Assembly (NCBI RefSeq): GCF_014216315.1
Contig: NZ_CP045702.1
Span: 6,944,001 to 7,008,000 of the forward strand
DNA from: Streptomyces finlayi
GTDB taxonomy: Bacteria > Actinomycetota > Actinomycetes > Streptomycetales > Streptomycetaceae
DNA: 64,000 nt
Direction of reading: 5' to 3'
Of the stretch, positions 43,897-51,375 are shown piece after piece. The notes under the pieces are model-generated. The model was not told the origin of the DNA. It saw only the letters and a list, made by a program, of their open reading frames with translations, and did not search any database. Position numbers and translations under genes: made by a program. Numbering within the stretch: position 1 is the stretch's first letter; every line of letters starts with the position of its first letter.

Positions 43897-44442
43897 TCAT
43901 TGTGCTGCCCCGGACGTACGGGCGGCGCCCACTGTCTTGTAGTACAAGGTGGTCGGCTTGAGTACGCCGGCCGGGTCGCTCGCGTAATCCGGAATCGACC
44001 CGCACTCCGTCCAGCCCGCCGCGCGGTAGAGACGTTCAGCGGAGCTGCCCGACTCGGTGTCCAGCGTCAGCAGCGTCACCCCCGCCCCGGCCGCCTCCTC
44101 CTCGACCGCCGAGAGCAGGTGCCGGCCGAGTCCCCGCCCCCTGGCCGAGGGCCTGACCATCAGCTTCGCCACCTCGGCGCGATGACGGGCATTGGGGAGG
44201 GGCGGCCTGCTCAGGCCGATCGTGCCAGCCACGCGTTCCCCGTCGCGGGCGAGCCACACCAGATGATGCCCGGCGTCGACGGACGCGGCGCGCTCGCGCC
44301 ACCAGGCTGCGGCCTCGCCGCGGGCGAGGGGAGCGAGGAAGCCCACCGAGGCCCCGCCGTCGACGGTCTCCACCAGGAGGGCCGCCAGTTCGTCGGCGTA
44401 CGTGACCAGTTCGGGGCCGCTCACGAGGACGATCTCGGTCAT
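43897..44442 (-). CDS. GNAT-family N-acetyltransferase
   Basis: 181 residues. Motif A is AEVAKLMVRPSARGRGLGRH then LLSAVEEEAAGAGVTLLTLD, with the acetyl-CoA RxxGxG loop (ARGRGLG). The C-terminal AERLYRAAGWTECGSIPDYA is motif B. HHLVWLARDGERVAGTIGLS is the preceding strand pair. The substrate is unknown. It begins 52 nt after the XRE-cupin gene end on the same strand, so co-regulation with that regulator is plausible. Confidence 0.88.
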   Translation of the reverse strand: MTEIVLVSGPELVTYADELAALLVETVDGGASVGFLAPLARGEAAAWWRERAASVDAGHHLVWLARDGERVAGTIGLSRPPLPNARHRAEVAKLMVRPSARGRGLGRHLLSAVEEEAAGAGVTLLTLDTESGSSAERLYRAAGWTECGSIPDYASDPAGVLKPTTLYYKTVGAARTSGAAQ

Positions 44443-44493
44443 GTCGCAGATGCCTTTCTCGGCGCACGGGTGGGACAGGGGGCGCGGTCGTGG

Positions 44494-45075
44494 TCAGGGA
44501 AGGACGATCAGAAGGGCGTAGCGGACCGGGCCCGGCCCCGGGCAGTGGAAGCGGGAGGGCCCGTGCAGCCGGAAACGCAGGCAGTCACCGGTGCCCACCG
44601 GGTGGACGCTCCCGTGGACCGTGATCTCCAATGCGCCCTCAAGGACCCAGAGATGCTGTTCGAGGCCGGCCACGGGCGGGTCCTCGTACGCGACGGTGGC
44701 GCCCGCTTCGAGCCTGCCCTCGATCACCTCGCCGCGCAGCCCGGCGTGCGGCGGCGAGACCGAGCGGCGGACGAAACCGGAAGCCGCGTCCCGCCACACG
44801 GGCTGCCGCCCGGCGGGCACCAGCAGCGGAGGTTCCGTCTCCACCTCCATCAGCAGGCGCGACATGGTCCGCCCGTACACCGTGCACAGTCGTCCCAGGA
44901 GAGCGGCGGTCGGACTGATCTCGCCGCGCTCCAGCCGCGACAGCGTCGAGCGGCTCACCCCGCTCCGCCGGGACAGCTCGTCCAGCGACCAGCCGCGCCC
45001 GGTACGAAGCTCGCCCAGCCGGGCGGCCAGCCGGGCATCGACGGAGCTGGACTCCGGACTCTCCACCTCTCTCAT
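44494..45075 (-). CDS. XRE-family regulator with C-terminal cupin domain
   Basis: 193 residues from ATG 45073-45075 (MREVESPESSSVDARLAARL); an in-frame ATG at 45105 adds 10 residues, and neither has a good ribosome-binding site. The HTH_3 is LGELRTGRGWSLDELSRRSG then VSRSTLSRLERGEISPTAAL (about 22-62). The cupin barrel covers about 115-190 (LEQHLWVLEGALEITVHGSV, HPVGTGDCLRFRLHG). Such proteins sense small ligands and repress nearby metabolic genes. The GNAT gene just downstream is the obvious target. A dyad (CCTCTC...GAGAGG) overlies the start region. Confidence 0.85.
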   Translation of the reverse strand: MREVESPESSSVDARLAARLGELRTGRGWSLDELSRRSGVSRSTLSRLERGEISPTAALLGRLCTVYGRTMSRLLMEVETEPPLLVPAGRQPVWRDAASGFVRRSVSPPHAGLRGEVIEGRLEAGATVAYEDPPVAGLEQHLWVLEGALEITVHGSVHPVGTGDCLRFRLHGPSRFHCPGPGPVRYALLIVLP

Positions 45076-45167
45076 ATCGGAGAGGATATCCCGGATCAGG
45101 GACATGGTCCGATCTGTGTCACCGCTGGGTGCGGCCGGGACACGACCGCTCCTGACAAGATCGGTGT

Positions 45168-45428
45168 GTGCCGCCCACCGAACCGGAGCCCCTGCCCGCG
45201 TCCTTCCCCGTGCCGCCCACGGATCCCGGGGCCGACCCGCTGCCCGGAACCGACGCGGCCACCGGCCCGCGCCTTGTGCGCTGTCGCATGTGCGGGCGCC
45301 CCCTCACCGGTACCCACTCACGCCGAACCGGCCTGGGGCCCGCCTGTGACGCCAAACTCCACCCGGCGGGCCCCGACATCCGCACCCGGCGCCACGAGGC
45401 CGACCAGGACACGCTGCCGGGCCTCTGA
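45168..45428 (+). CDS. DUF6011-type small zinc-finger protein
   Basis: 86 residues from GTG 45168. After a Pro-rich N-terminus (about 35 residues) the segment LVRCRMCGRPLTGTHSRRTG then LGPACDAKLHP contains a Cys pair and a later Cys (CxxC ... C), with the GxGPxC spacing typical of DUF6011 proteins in phage and actinobacteria. It is probably a treble-clef-like zinc finger. Function unknown. No ribosome-binding site is visible; leaderless translation is possible. Confidence 0.65.
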   Translation: MPPTEPEPLPASFPVPPTDPGADPLPGTDAATGPRLVRCRMCGRPLTGTHSRRTGLGPACDAKLHPAGPDIRTRRHEADQDTLPGL

Positions 45429-45442
45429 GCCGTACGCGCCCC

Positions 45443-45490
45443 CGCCGCCTGGCCCCCTGCGGCGGGTCGGCGGTCCATGGCCAGGCGGCG
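45443..45490. terminator. Bidirectional hairpin between the DUF6011 gene and thioesterase gene
   Basis: CGCCGCCTGGCC (45443-45454) / GGCCAGGCGGCG (45479-45490), 12-bp perfect stem with a 24-nt loop; the right arm is followed by three GGCGGCGA-like repeats. It lies between convergent genes. Confidence 0.5.
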
Positions 45491-45534
45491 AGGCGGCGAG
45501 GCGGCGTCCCGAGGTTCCTGACCGCCGGACAGCC

Positions 45535-46407
45535 TCAGGCGTCGAGCCGCCGGAACAGCCCCTCCTGCACCACCGACACCAGCAACTGCCCCTCGCGGTC
45601 GTAGATGCGGCCGCGGGCCAGCCCTCGCCCGCCCGTCGCGATCGGTGACTCCTGGTCGTACAGGAACCACTCGTCCGCCCGGAACGGCCGGTGGAACCAC
45701 ATCGCGTGGTCCAGTGACGCCATGTCGAAGCCGCGCGGGCCCCACAGGGGTTCCACCGGGATCCTGACCGCGTCGAGCAGCGTCATGTCACTCGCGTACG
45801 TGAGTGCGCAGGTGTGGACGAGCGGATCGTCGCCCAGCGGGCCGACCGCCCGCATCCACACGGCGCTGCGCGGGTCCGCGTCCTTGATCTCCTCCTGAGT
45901 CCAGCGCAGCCGGTCCACGTAACGGATGTCGAACGGCTGGCGCCTGGCCATCCGCTCCAGCGCCTCCGGCAGGGCGCCCAGGTGCTCACGTACCTCCTCG
46001 GCGACGGTCGGCAGCTCGTCGGGGTCCGGGACCACGCGGGCCGGCGGCAGCTGGTGCTCGATGCCGCCCTCCTCCGGGCGGTGGAACGAGGCAGTCAGGT
46101 TGAAGATCGTCCGGCCCTCCTGCACGGCCGTGACCCGGCGGGTGGTGAAGGACCGGCCGTCCCGTACCCGCTCGACCTGATAGACGATCGGCACGCCGGG
46201 GCGTCCTGGACGCAGGAAGTAGGCGTGCAGCGAGTGGACCGGGCGGCCGCCGTCGGTGGTGCGTCCCGCAGCCACCAGCGCCTGCCCGGCGACCTGCCCG
46301 CCGAAGACCCGCTGGAGGGACTCCTGCGGGCTGCGGCCACGGAAGATGTCGACCTCGATCCGCTCCAGGTCGAGCAGGTCGACCAGACGCTCGGCGGGGT
46401 TCGTCAT
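45535..46407 (-). CDS. tesB: Acyl-CoA thioesterase II (TesB-like)
   Basis: 290 residues with tandem hot-dog domains. The N-terminal domain has GRSPQESLQRVFGGQVAGQA and VHSLHAYFLRPGRPGVPIVY. The C-terminal domain has SDMTLLDAVRIPVEPLWGPR then ASLDHAMWFHRPFRADEWFL and YDQESPIATGGRGLARGRIY. The catalytic Asp, Thr/Ser and Gln triad region (LDHAMWFH) is present. It hydrolyses medium- to long-chain acyl-CoA in the cytosol. The upstream region is now occupied by a TnpB element, which may have altered its promoter. Confidence 0.92.
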   Translation of the reverse strand: MTNPAERLVDLLDLERIEVDIFRGRSPQESLQRVFGGQVAGQALVAAGRTTDGGRPVHSLHAYFLRPGRPGVPIVYQVERVRDGRSFTTRRVTAVQEGRTIFNLTASFHRPEEGGIEHQLPPARVVPDPDELPTVAEEVREHLGALPEALERMARRQPFDIRYVDRLRWTQEEIKDADPRSAVWMRAVGPLGDDPLVHTCALTYASDMTLLDAVRIPVEPLWGPRGFDMASLDHAMWFHRPFRADEWFLYDQESPIATGGRGLARGRIYDREGQLLVSVVQEGLFRRLDA

Positions 46408-46508
46408 CTCTTCCTCCTGTGTGGATACCCCGTGCTTTGGCTCGGGGAGGAAACTCAGCCCCTGCGGAGCAGGGCGGTGGGCTGGGATTCGGTGCCAGGG
46501 CGGATTCC

Positions 46509-46548
46509 GGTGCCGCGACCCGCAGGTTTGATCTTAAGTCGCGGCACC
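46509..46548. repeat. Hairpin at the left end of the TnpB element
   Basis: GGTGCCGCGAC (46509-46519) / GTCGCGGCACC (46538-46548), perfect 11-bp stem with an 18-nt loop. The loop contains TTTGAT (46527-46532), a candidate target/TAM sequence. It ends 14 nt before the tnpB ATG. Confidence 0.55.
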
Positions 46549-46562
46549 GCTAGTTTGTGAGC

Positions 46563-47759
46563 ATGACCACGAAGCAGGTGAAGCGGGCGTTCAAGTACCG
46601 CTTCTGTCCGACCGATGCGCAGGCGGTCGAGCTGTCGCGCACGTTCGGCTGCGTTCGCAAGGTCTACAACCTGGCGCTCGCCGCACGGTCCGAGGCGTGG
46701 ACGCTCCGTCAGGAGCGGGTCAACTACAACGCCACCTCCGTGATGCTCACCTCGTGGAAGAAGACCGACGAGCTGGCCTACCTGTCCGGGGTTTCGTCTG
46801 TGCCGTTGCAGCAGACGTTGCGGCATCTGCAAGGAGCGTTCGGGAACTTCTGGCAGAAGCGGGCCAAGTACCCGGCCTTCAAGTCCCGGAAGAAGTCGCG
46901 GAAGTCCGCTGAGTACACCACCAGCGGTTTCCGCTACCGGGACGGCAAGCTGACCCTCGCCAAGATGAGCGAACCGCTCGACATCGTGTGGTCCCGCCCC
47001 CTTCCCGAAGGTGCGACGCCGTCCACGGTGACGGTTTCGCAGGATCCGGCTGGGCGCTGGTTCGTGTCGATGCTGTGCGACGACATCCCCGCAACCATGC
47101 CCCAGACCACGAACACGGTCGGGATCGACGCCGGGATCACCAGCCTGGTGACGCTCTCCACCGGAGAGAAGGTCACCAACCCCAGGTTCGAGCGCAAGGA
47201 CCGCGCCCGTCTCGCCAAGGCTCAGCGGGTGCTGGCGAAGAAGGCCAGGGGTGACGGAGCGAACCGGGCCAAGGCCCGGCGCAAGGTCGCCAAGGTCCAT
47301 GCCCGCATTACCGACCGCAGGCGTGACCACCTGCACAAGCTGACCACTCGACTCGTTCGTGAAAACCAAACGATCGTGATCGAAGATCTCACCGTACGCA
47401 ACATGGTCAAGAACCATTTTCTGGCCCGCGCCATCTCGGATGCTGCCTGGAGCACGATGCGCGGCATGCTGGAGTACAAGTGCGCCTGGCACGGAAGGGA
47501 CCTGGTCGCCATCGACCGCTGGTTCCCCTCCTCCAGGCTGTGCTCCGCCTGCGGCACCTTGCAGGGCAAGATGCCGCTGAACATCCGTATGTGGACGTGT
47601 AGGTGCGGTGTCACTCACGACCGTGACGTGAACGCCGCGAAGAACGTACTGGCCGAGGGGCTCTCGGTGACAGTCTGTGGAGCCGGTGTAAGACCTCAAC
47701 GGAGTTCTCCGGGCGGGCAGTCGGCGACGAAGCAGAAAACCCCACGGCGCGAGCCGTAG
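46563..47759 (+). CDS. tnpB: TnpB RNA-guided endonuclease-type protein
   Basis: 398 residues from ATG 46563. The N-terminal helix-turn-helix region is KRAFKYRFCPTDAQAVELSR then TFGCVRKVYNLALAARSEAW. The RuvC active site is complete: Asp189 (TVGIDAGITSLVTL), Glu274 (QTIVIEDLTVRNMVK) and Asp355 (THDRDVNAAKNVL). The target-nuclease zinc ribbon is C327-x2-C330 and C346-x-C348 (WTCRCG), the second pair being one residue short of CxxC. TnpB proteins cut DNA next to a TAM guided by omega-RNA from the element's right end. Codon use is slightly less GC-biased than in neighbouring genes. Full length, so probably functional. Confidence 0.93.
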   Translation: MTTKQVKRAFKYRFCPTDAQAVELSRTFGCVRKVYNLALAARSEAWTLRQERVNYNATSVMLTSWKKTDELAYLSGVSSVPLQQTLRHLQGAFGNFWQKRAKYPAFKSRKKSRKSAEYTTSGFRYRDGKLTLAKMSEPLDIVWSRPLPEGATPSTVTVSQDPAGRWFVSMLCDDIPATMPQTTNTVGIDAGITSLVTLSTGEKVTNPRFERKDRARLAKAQRVLAKKARGDGANRAKARRKVAKVHARITDRRRDHLHKLTTRLVRENQTIVIEDLTVRNMVKNHFLARAISDAAWSTMRGMLEYKCAWHGRDLVAIDRWFPSSRLCSACGTLQGKMPLNIRMWTCRCGVTHDRDVNAAKNVLAEGLSVTVCGAGVRPQRSSPGGQSATKQKTPRREP

Positions 47760-47793
47760 GAATCCCCCTCCTTCAGGAGGGGGAGGATGTCAA
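47744..47793 (+). ncRNA. 3' part of the TnpB omega-RNA (right-end scaffold)
   Basis: ACGGC-GCGA-GCCGT (47744-47757, GNRA tetraloop) is followed by CCCCCTCC-TTCA-GGAGGGGG (47764-47783) and AGGATGTCAA (47784-47793). The first hairpin overlaps the last codons of tnpB, as omega-RNAs do. The guide would start at 47794, first bases ACGGTTCTTCTCCACTCTCG. The 5' end of the RNA within tnpB was not determined. Inference from ISDra2-type elements. Confidence 0.55.
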
Positions 47794-47854
47794 ACGGTTC
47801 TTCTCCACTCTCGAGGGTCTCGGCGTGCTCGACGCTTTCGAAGCCGGTTCGTTG

Positions 47855-50368
47855 CTACAGCTGCCCCACGGAAGTGACCCGGACGACCGCCCGGCCCTCC
47901 TCGTCGGACGCGGCCAGATCGACCTCGGCACTGATGCCCCAGTCGTGGTCCCCGGCCGGGTCCGCGAAAGCCTGCCAGACCCGCCACAGGCCGTGCTCCC
48001 GGTCCTCGTCGATCTTCAGCAGCTTCGGGCCGCGGGCGTCGGGGCCGGTTCCCAGGTCCTCGTGCGCGTCCCAGTACCCGTCCATCGCCTCGCCCCAGGC
48101 GTCCTCGTCCCAGCCCGAATCGCCGTCCAGCTCGCCGAGTTCGCGCACGCGGTCCAGCGCGGCCAGCTCCACCCTGCGGAACATCGCGTTGCGTACCAGG
48201 ACCCGGAAGGCGCGCGCGTTCGCCGTGACCGGCTTGACCTCGTCGGCCCGCTCCTGCGCCTGCTCGGCGGTCTCCACCTCCGGGTTGGCGAGCTGCTCCC
48301 ACTCGTCCAGGAGGCTGGAGTCCACCTGACGGACCATCTCGCCGAGCCAGGCGGTCAGATCCTCCAGGTCCTCCGACTTCAGGTCGTCCGGGATCGTGTG
48401 CTCAAGAGCCTTGTACGCGCCCGCCAGATAGCGCAGGACGATGCCCTCGGTGCGCGCAAGCTCGTAGTGCGAGGTGAACTCCGCGAAGGTCATGGCGCGT
48501 TCGTACATGTCCCGGATCACCGACTTCGGCGACACGGGGTGGTCGCCGACCCACGGATGGCTCGTGCGGTAGACCTCGTACGCGTGCCACAGCAGCTCGC
48601 TCAGCGGCTTCGGGTAGGTGACGTCCTGGAGCAGCTCCATGCGCTCCTCGTACTCGATCCCGTCCGCCTTCATCTGCCCGACCGCCTCGCCCCGGGCCTT
48701 GTTCTGCTGGGCGGCGAGGATCTGCCGGGGGTCGTCCAGGGTGGACTCGACGACGGAGACCATGTCCAGGGCGTACGAGGGGGATTCGACGTCCAGCAGG
48801 TCGAACGAGGCCAGCGCGAAGGTGGACAGCGGCTGGTTGAGCGCGAAGTCCTGCTGGAGGTCGACGGTGAGGCGTACGATCCGGCCGTCGGCATCCGGCT
48901 TGTCCAGCTGCTCCACCACACCGCCGTCGAGCAGCGAACGGTAGATGGCGATGGCCCGCCTGATGTGACGCAGCTGCGCCTTGCGCGGCTCGTGGTTGTC
49001 CTCCAGCAGATGACGCATCGCCTCGAAGGCGTTGCCGGGCCGGGCGATCACGGACAGCAGCATCGTGTGCGTGACCCGGAAGCGCGAGGTCAGCGGCTCC
49101 GGGTCGGACTGGATCAGCTTGTCGAAGGTGGTCTCCGACCAGGCGACGAAGCCCTCGGGGGCCTTCTTGCGGACCACCTTGCGCTTCTTCTTCACGTCGT
49201 CGCCCGCCTTCTTGACGGCCTTCTCGTTCTCGATGACGTGCTCGGGTGCCTGGGCGACGACGAAGCCCGCCGTGTCGAACCCGGCCCGCCCTGCGCGGCC
49301 GGCGATCTGGTGGAACTCCCTGGCGCGCAGCGTGCGGACCCGGGTGCCGTCGTATTTGGTGAGTGCGGTGAACAGCACCGTGCGGATGGGCACGTTGACG
49401 CCGACACCGAGCGTGTCCGTACCGCAGATCACCTTCAGCAGACCCGCCTGGGCGAGCTTCTCCACCAGGCGGCGGTACTTGGGCAGCATCCCCGCGTGGT
49501 GCACACCGATGCCGTGGCGCACGTAGCGCGAGAGGTTCTGGCCGAACTTGGTGGTGAAGCGGAAGCTGCCGATCAGGTCGGCGATCTTCTCCTTCTCCTC
49601 CTTGGTGCACATGTTGATGCTCATGAGCGACTGCGCCCGCTCGACGGCGGCGGCCTGGGTGAAGTGCACGATGTAGACAGGGGACTGGCGGGTGTCCAGC
49701 AGCTCGGTGAGCGTCTCGGTGATCGGTGTCAGCCGGTACTCGTAACTGAGCGGGACCGGCCGGCTCGCCGAGCGCACCACCGAGGTGGGGCGGCCGGTGC
49801 GGCGCGTGAGGTCCTTCTCGAACATCGCGACATCGCCGAGGGTCGCGGACATCAGGACGAACTGGGCCTGCGGGAGTTCCAGGATCGGGATCTGCCAGGC
49901 CCAGCCGCGGTCCTGCTCGGCGTAGAAGTGGAACTCGTCCATCACGACCTGGCCGACATCGGCGTACTTGCCGTCGCGCAGCGCGATCGAGGCCAGCACC
50001 TCGGCCGTGCAGCAGATGACGGGGGCGTCGGCGTTGACCGAGGCGTCGCCGGTCAGCATGCCGACGTTCTCCGTGCCGAAGAGCTTGCACAGATCGAAGA
50101 ACTTCTCCGAGACAAGCGCCTTGATCGGCGCGGTGTAGAAGGTGACCTTGTCCTGGGCCAGCGCGGTGAAGTGCGCTCCGGCGGCGACCAGGCTCTTTCC
50201 GGAGCCCGTGGGCGTGGAAAGGATCACGTTCGCCCCCGAAACCACCTCGATCAGCGCCTCTTCCTGGGCGGGATACAGCGTGATCCCCTGGGTCTCGGTC
50301 CATGACGAGAAGGCCTCGAAGAGGGCGTCCGGGTCGGCGGTCGGGGGCAGCTGATCGATGAGGGTCAC
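47855..50368 (-). CDS. Ski2/Mtr4-like DEAD/DEAH-box helicase
   Basis: 837 residues from GTG 50366-50368. Motif I is ANVILSTPTGSGKSLVAAGA, motif II VVMDEFHFYAEQDRGWAWQI (DEFH), motif III FVLMSATLGD, and motif VI FHQIAGRAGRAGFDTAGFVV. GIGVHHAGMLPKYRRLVEKL and GTDTLGVGVNVPIRTVLFTA are the Ski2-family motifs IV and V. The C-terminal about 350 residues contain a helical region with a basic KKAGDDVKKKRKVVRKKAPE insertion (DUF3516-type tail). It probably remodels RNA or DNA. The start is set by similarity; an in-frame ATG at 50446 is less likely. Confidence 0.9.
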   Translation of the reverse strand: MTLIDQLPPTADPDALFEAFSSWTETQGITLYPAQEEALIEVVSGANVILSTPTGSGKSLVAAGAHFTALAQDKVTFYTAPIKALVSEKFFDLCKLFGTENVGMLTGDASVNADAPVICCTAEVLASIALRDGKYADVGQVVMDEFHFYAEQDRGWAWQIPILELPQAQFVLMSATLGDVAMFEKDLTRRTGRPTSVVRSASRPVPLSYEYRLTPITETLTELLDTRQSPVYIVHFTQAAAVERAQSLMSINMCTKEEKEKIADLIGSFRFTTKFGQNLSRYVRHGIGVHHAGMLPKYRRLVEKLAQAGLLKVICGTDTLGVGVNVPIRTVLFTALTKYDGTRVRTLRAREFHQIAGRAGRAGFDTAGFVVAQAPEHVIENEKAVKKAGDDVKKKRKVVRKKAPEGFVAWSETTFDKLIQSDPEPLTSRFRVTHTMLLSVIARPGNAFEAMRHLLEDNHEPRKAQLRHIRRAIAIYRSLLDGGVVEQLDKPDADGRIVRLTVDLQQDFALNQPLSTFALASFDLLDVESPSYALDMVSVVESTLDDPRQILAAQQNKARGEAVGQMKADGIEYEERMELLQDVTYPKPLSELLWHAYEVYRTSHPWVGDHPVSPKSVIRDMYERAMTFAEFTSHYELARTEGIVLRYLAGAYKALEHTIPDDLKSEDLEDLTAWLGEMVRQVDSSLLDEWEQLANPEVETAEQAQERADEVKPVTANARAFRVLVRNAMFRRVELAALDRVRELGELDGDSGWDEDAWGEAMDGYWDAHEDLGTGPDARGPKLLKIDEDREHGLWRVWQAFADPAGDHDWGISAEVDLAASDEEGRAVVRVTSVGQL

Positions 50369-50505
50369 ACCCCCATCTTGCCTGCCTTCCGCCCGGATGA
50401 GGGAACCGGAGGGCCAGCCGAAGATCACGGGCGATACGCTGCCCACTCAACTCGGCCGCCCCGCAGGGGCCATGGCCGTGCAGGATCTACGGGGCGGGGA
50501 CGACC

Positions 50506-51297
50506 ATGATGGGACCGGCACACTCTCTGTCAGGGGCAGCGGCCTGGCTGGGGGTGGGTGCGGCGGCCGCCGCCGCCGGCCATCCGATGCCCTGGCCCGT
50601 CCTGGCCGTGGGCGCTCTGATCTGCGCGGGCGCCGCGCTGGCCCCCGACCTCGACCACAAGTCGGCGACCATCTCGCGGGCCTTCGGCCCGGTCTCCAAG
50701 GGCCTCTGCGAGGTCGTCGACAAGCTCTCGTACGCCGTCTACAAGGCGACCAGAGGACCCGGTGACCCGCGCAGGACCGGCGGCCACCGGACCCTGACCC
50801 ACACCTGGCTGTGGGCCGTGCTGATCGGTGGGGGCGCCTCGGCCGCGGCGGTCACCGGCGGCAGGTGGGCGGTCCTGGCGATCCTCTTCGTCCATCTGGT
50901 GCTCGCCGTCGAAGGACTGCTGTGGCGGGCCGCCCGGATGTCCAGCGACATCCTGGTCTGGCTCCTGGGAGCGACCAGCGCCTGGATTCTGGCCGGTGTC
51001 CTGGACAAGGCGGGCAACGGCTCCGACTGGCTGTTCACCGCACCCGGCCAGGAGTACCTGTGGCTCGGACTGCCCATCGTGCTGGGTGCGCTCGTCCACG
51101 ACATCGGCGACGCGCTGACCGTCTCCGGCTGCCCGATCCTGTGGCCGATCCCGCTGGGACGCAAGCGCTGGTACCCGATCGGACCGCCGAAGGCGATGCG
51201 CTTCCGGGCCGGCAGCTGGGTGGAGCTGAAGGTGCTGATGCCCGTCTTCATGGTGCTCGGGGGAGTGGGCGGCGCCGCCGCACTCAACGTCATCTGA
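50506..51297 (+). CDS. DUF457/YdjM-type membrane-bound metal-dependent hydrolase
   Basis: 263 residues from ATG 50506 (or 50509). MMGPAHSLSGAAAWLGVGAA is the start typical of YdjM-like proteins (GxxH). AALAPDLDHKSATISRAFGP and GGHRTLTHTWLWAVLIGGGA contain the DxDH and HRxxTHS-like motifs of the DUF457 family, and VHDIGDALTVSGCPILWPIP a further conserved HxxxD. About six membrane segments. In E. coli YdjM is SOS-regulated; here the next gene is a DNA ligase. Ends 15 nt before the poly-G tract. Confidence 0.85.
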   Translation: MMGPAHSLSGAAAWLGVGAAAAAAGHPMPWPVLAVGALICAGAALAPDLDHKSATISRAFGPVSKGLCEVVDKLSYAVYKATRGPGDPRRTGGHRTLTHTWLWAVLIGGGASAAAVTGGRWAVLAILFVHLVLAVEGLLWRAARMSSDILVWLLGATSAWILAGVLDKAGNGSDWLFTAPGQEYLWLGLPIVLGALVHDIGDALTVSGCPILWPIPLGRKRWYPIGPPKAMRFRAGSWVELKVLMPVFMVLGGVGGAAALNVI

Positions 51298-51310
51298 CGC
51301 TCCGTGCCGC

Positions 51311-51348
<38 letters not shown>

Positions 51349-51375
51349 CGCGGCGAGCCGTAGCACCATGACCTC

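Larger units (their letters stand above)
46533..47793 (+). mobile_element. IS200/IS605-family element with tnpB only (IS1341-type)
   Basis: One ORF of the TnpB family and no tnpA. The right end carries two adjacent hairpins (47744-47757 and 47764-47783) and then AGGATGTCAA; TCAA matches the right cleavage tetranucleotide known for IS608-like elements. The left boundary is inferred to follow TTTGAT (46527-46532), which resembles the TTGAT-type TAM of ISDra2. No terminal inverted repeats or target duplication are expected for this family. The element lies between the thioesterase and helicase genes. The left limit is uncertain by tens of bases. Confidence 0.7.

Noticed and set aside
46509..46548. 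Simple terminator for a plus-strand gene
   Set aside because: No plus-strand gene ends nearby, and its position at the tnpB start fits an element end better.
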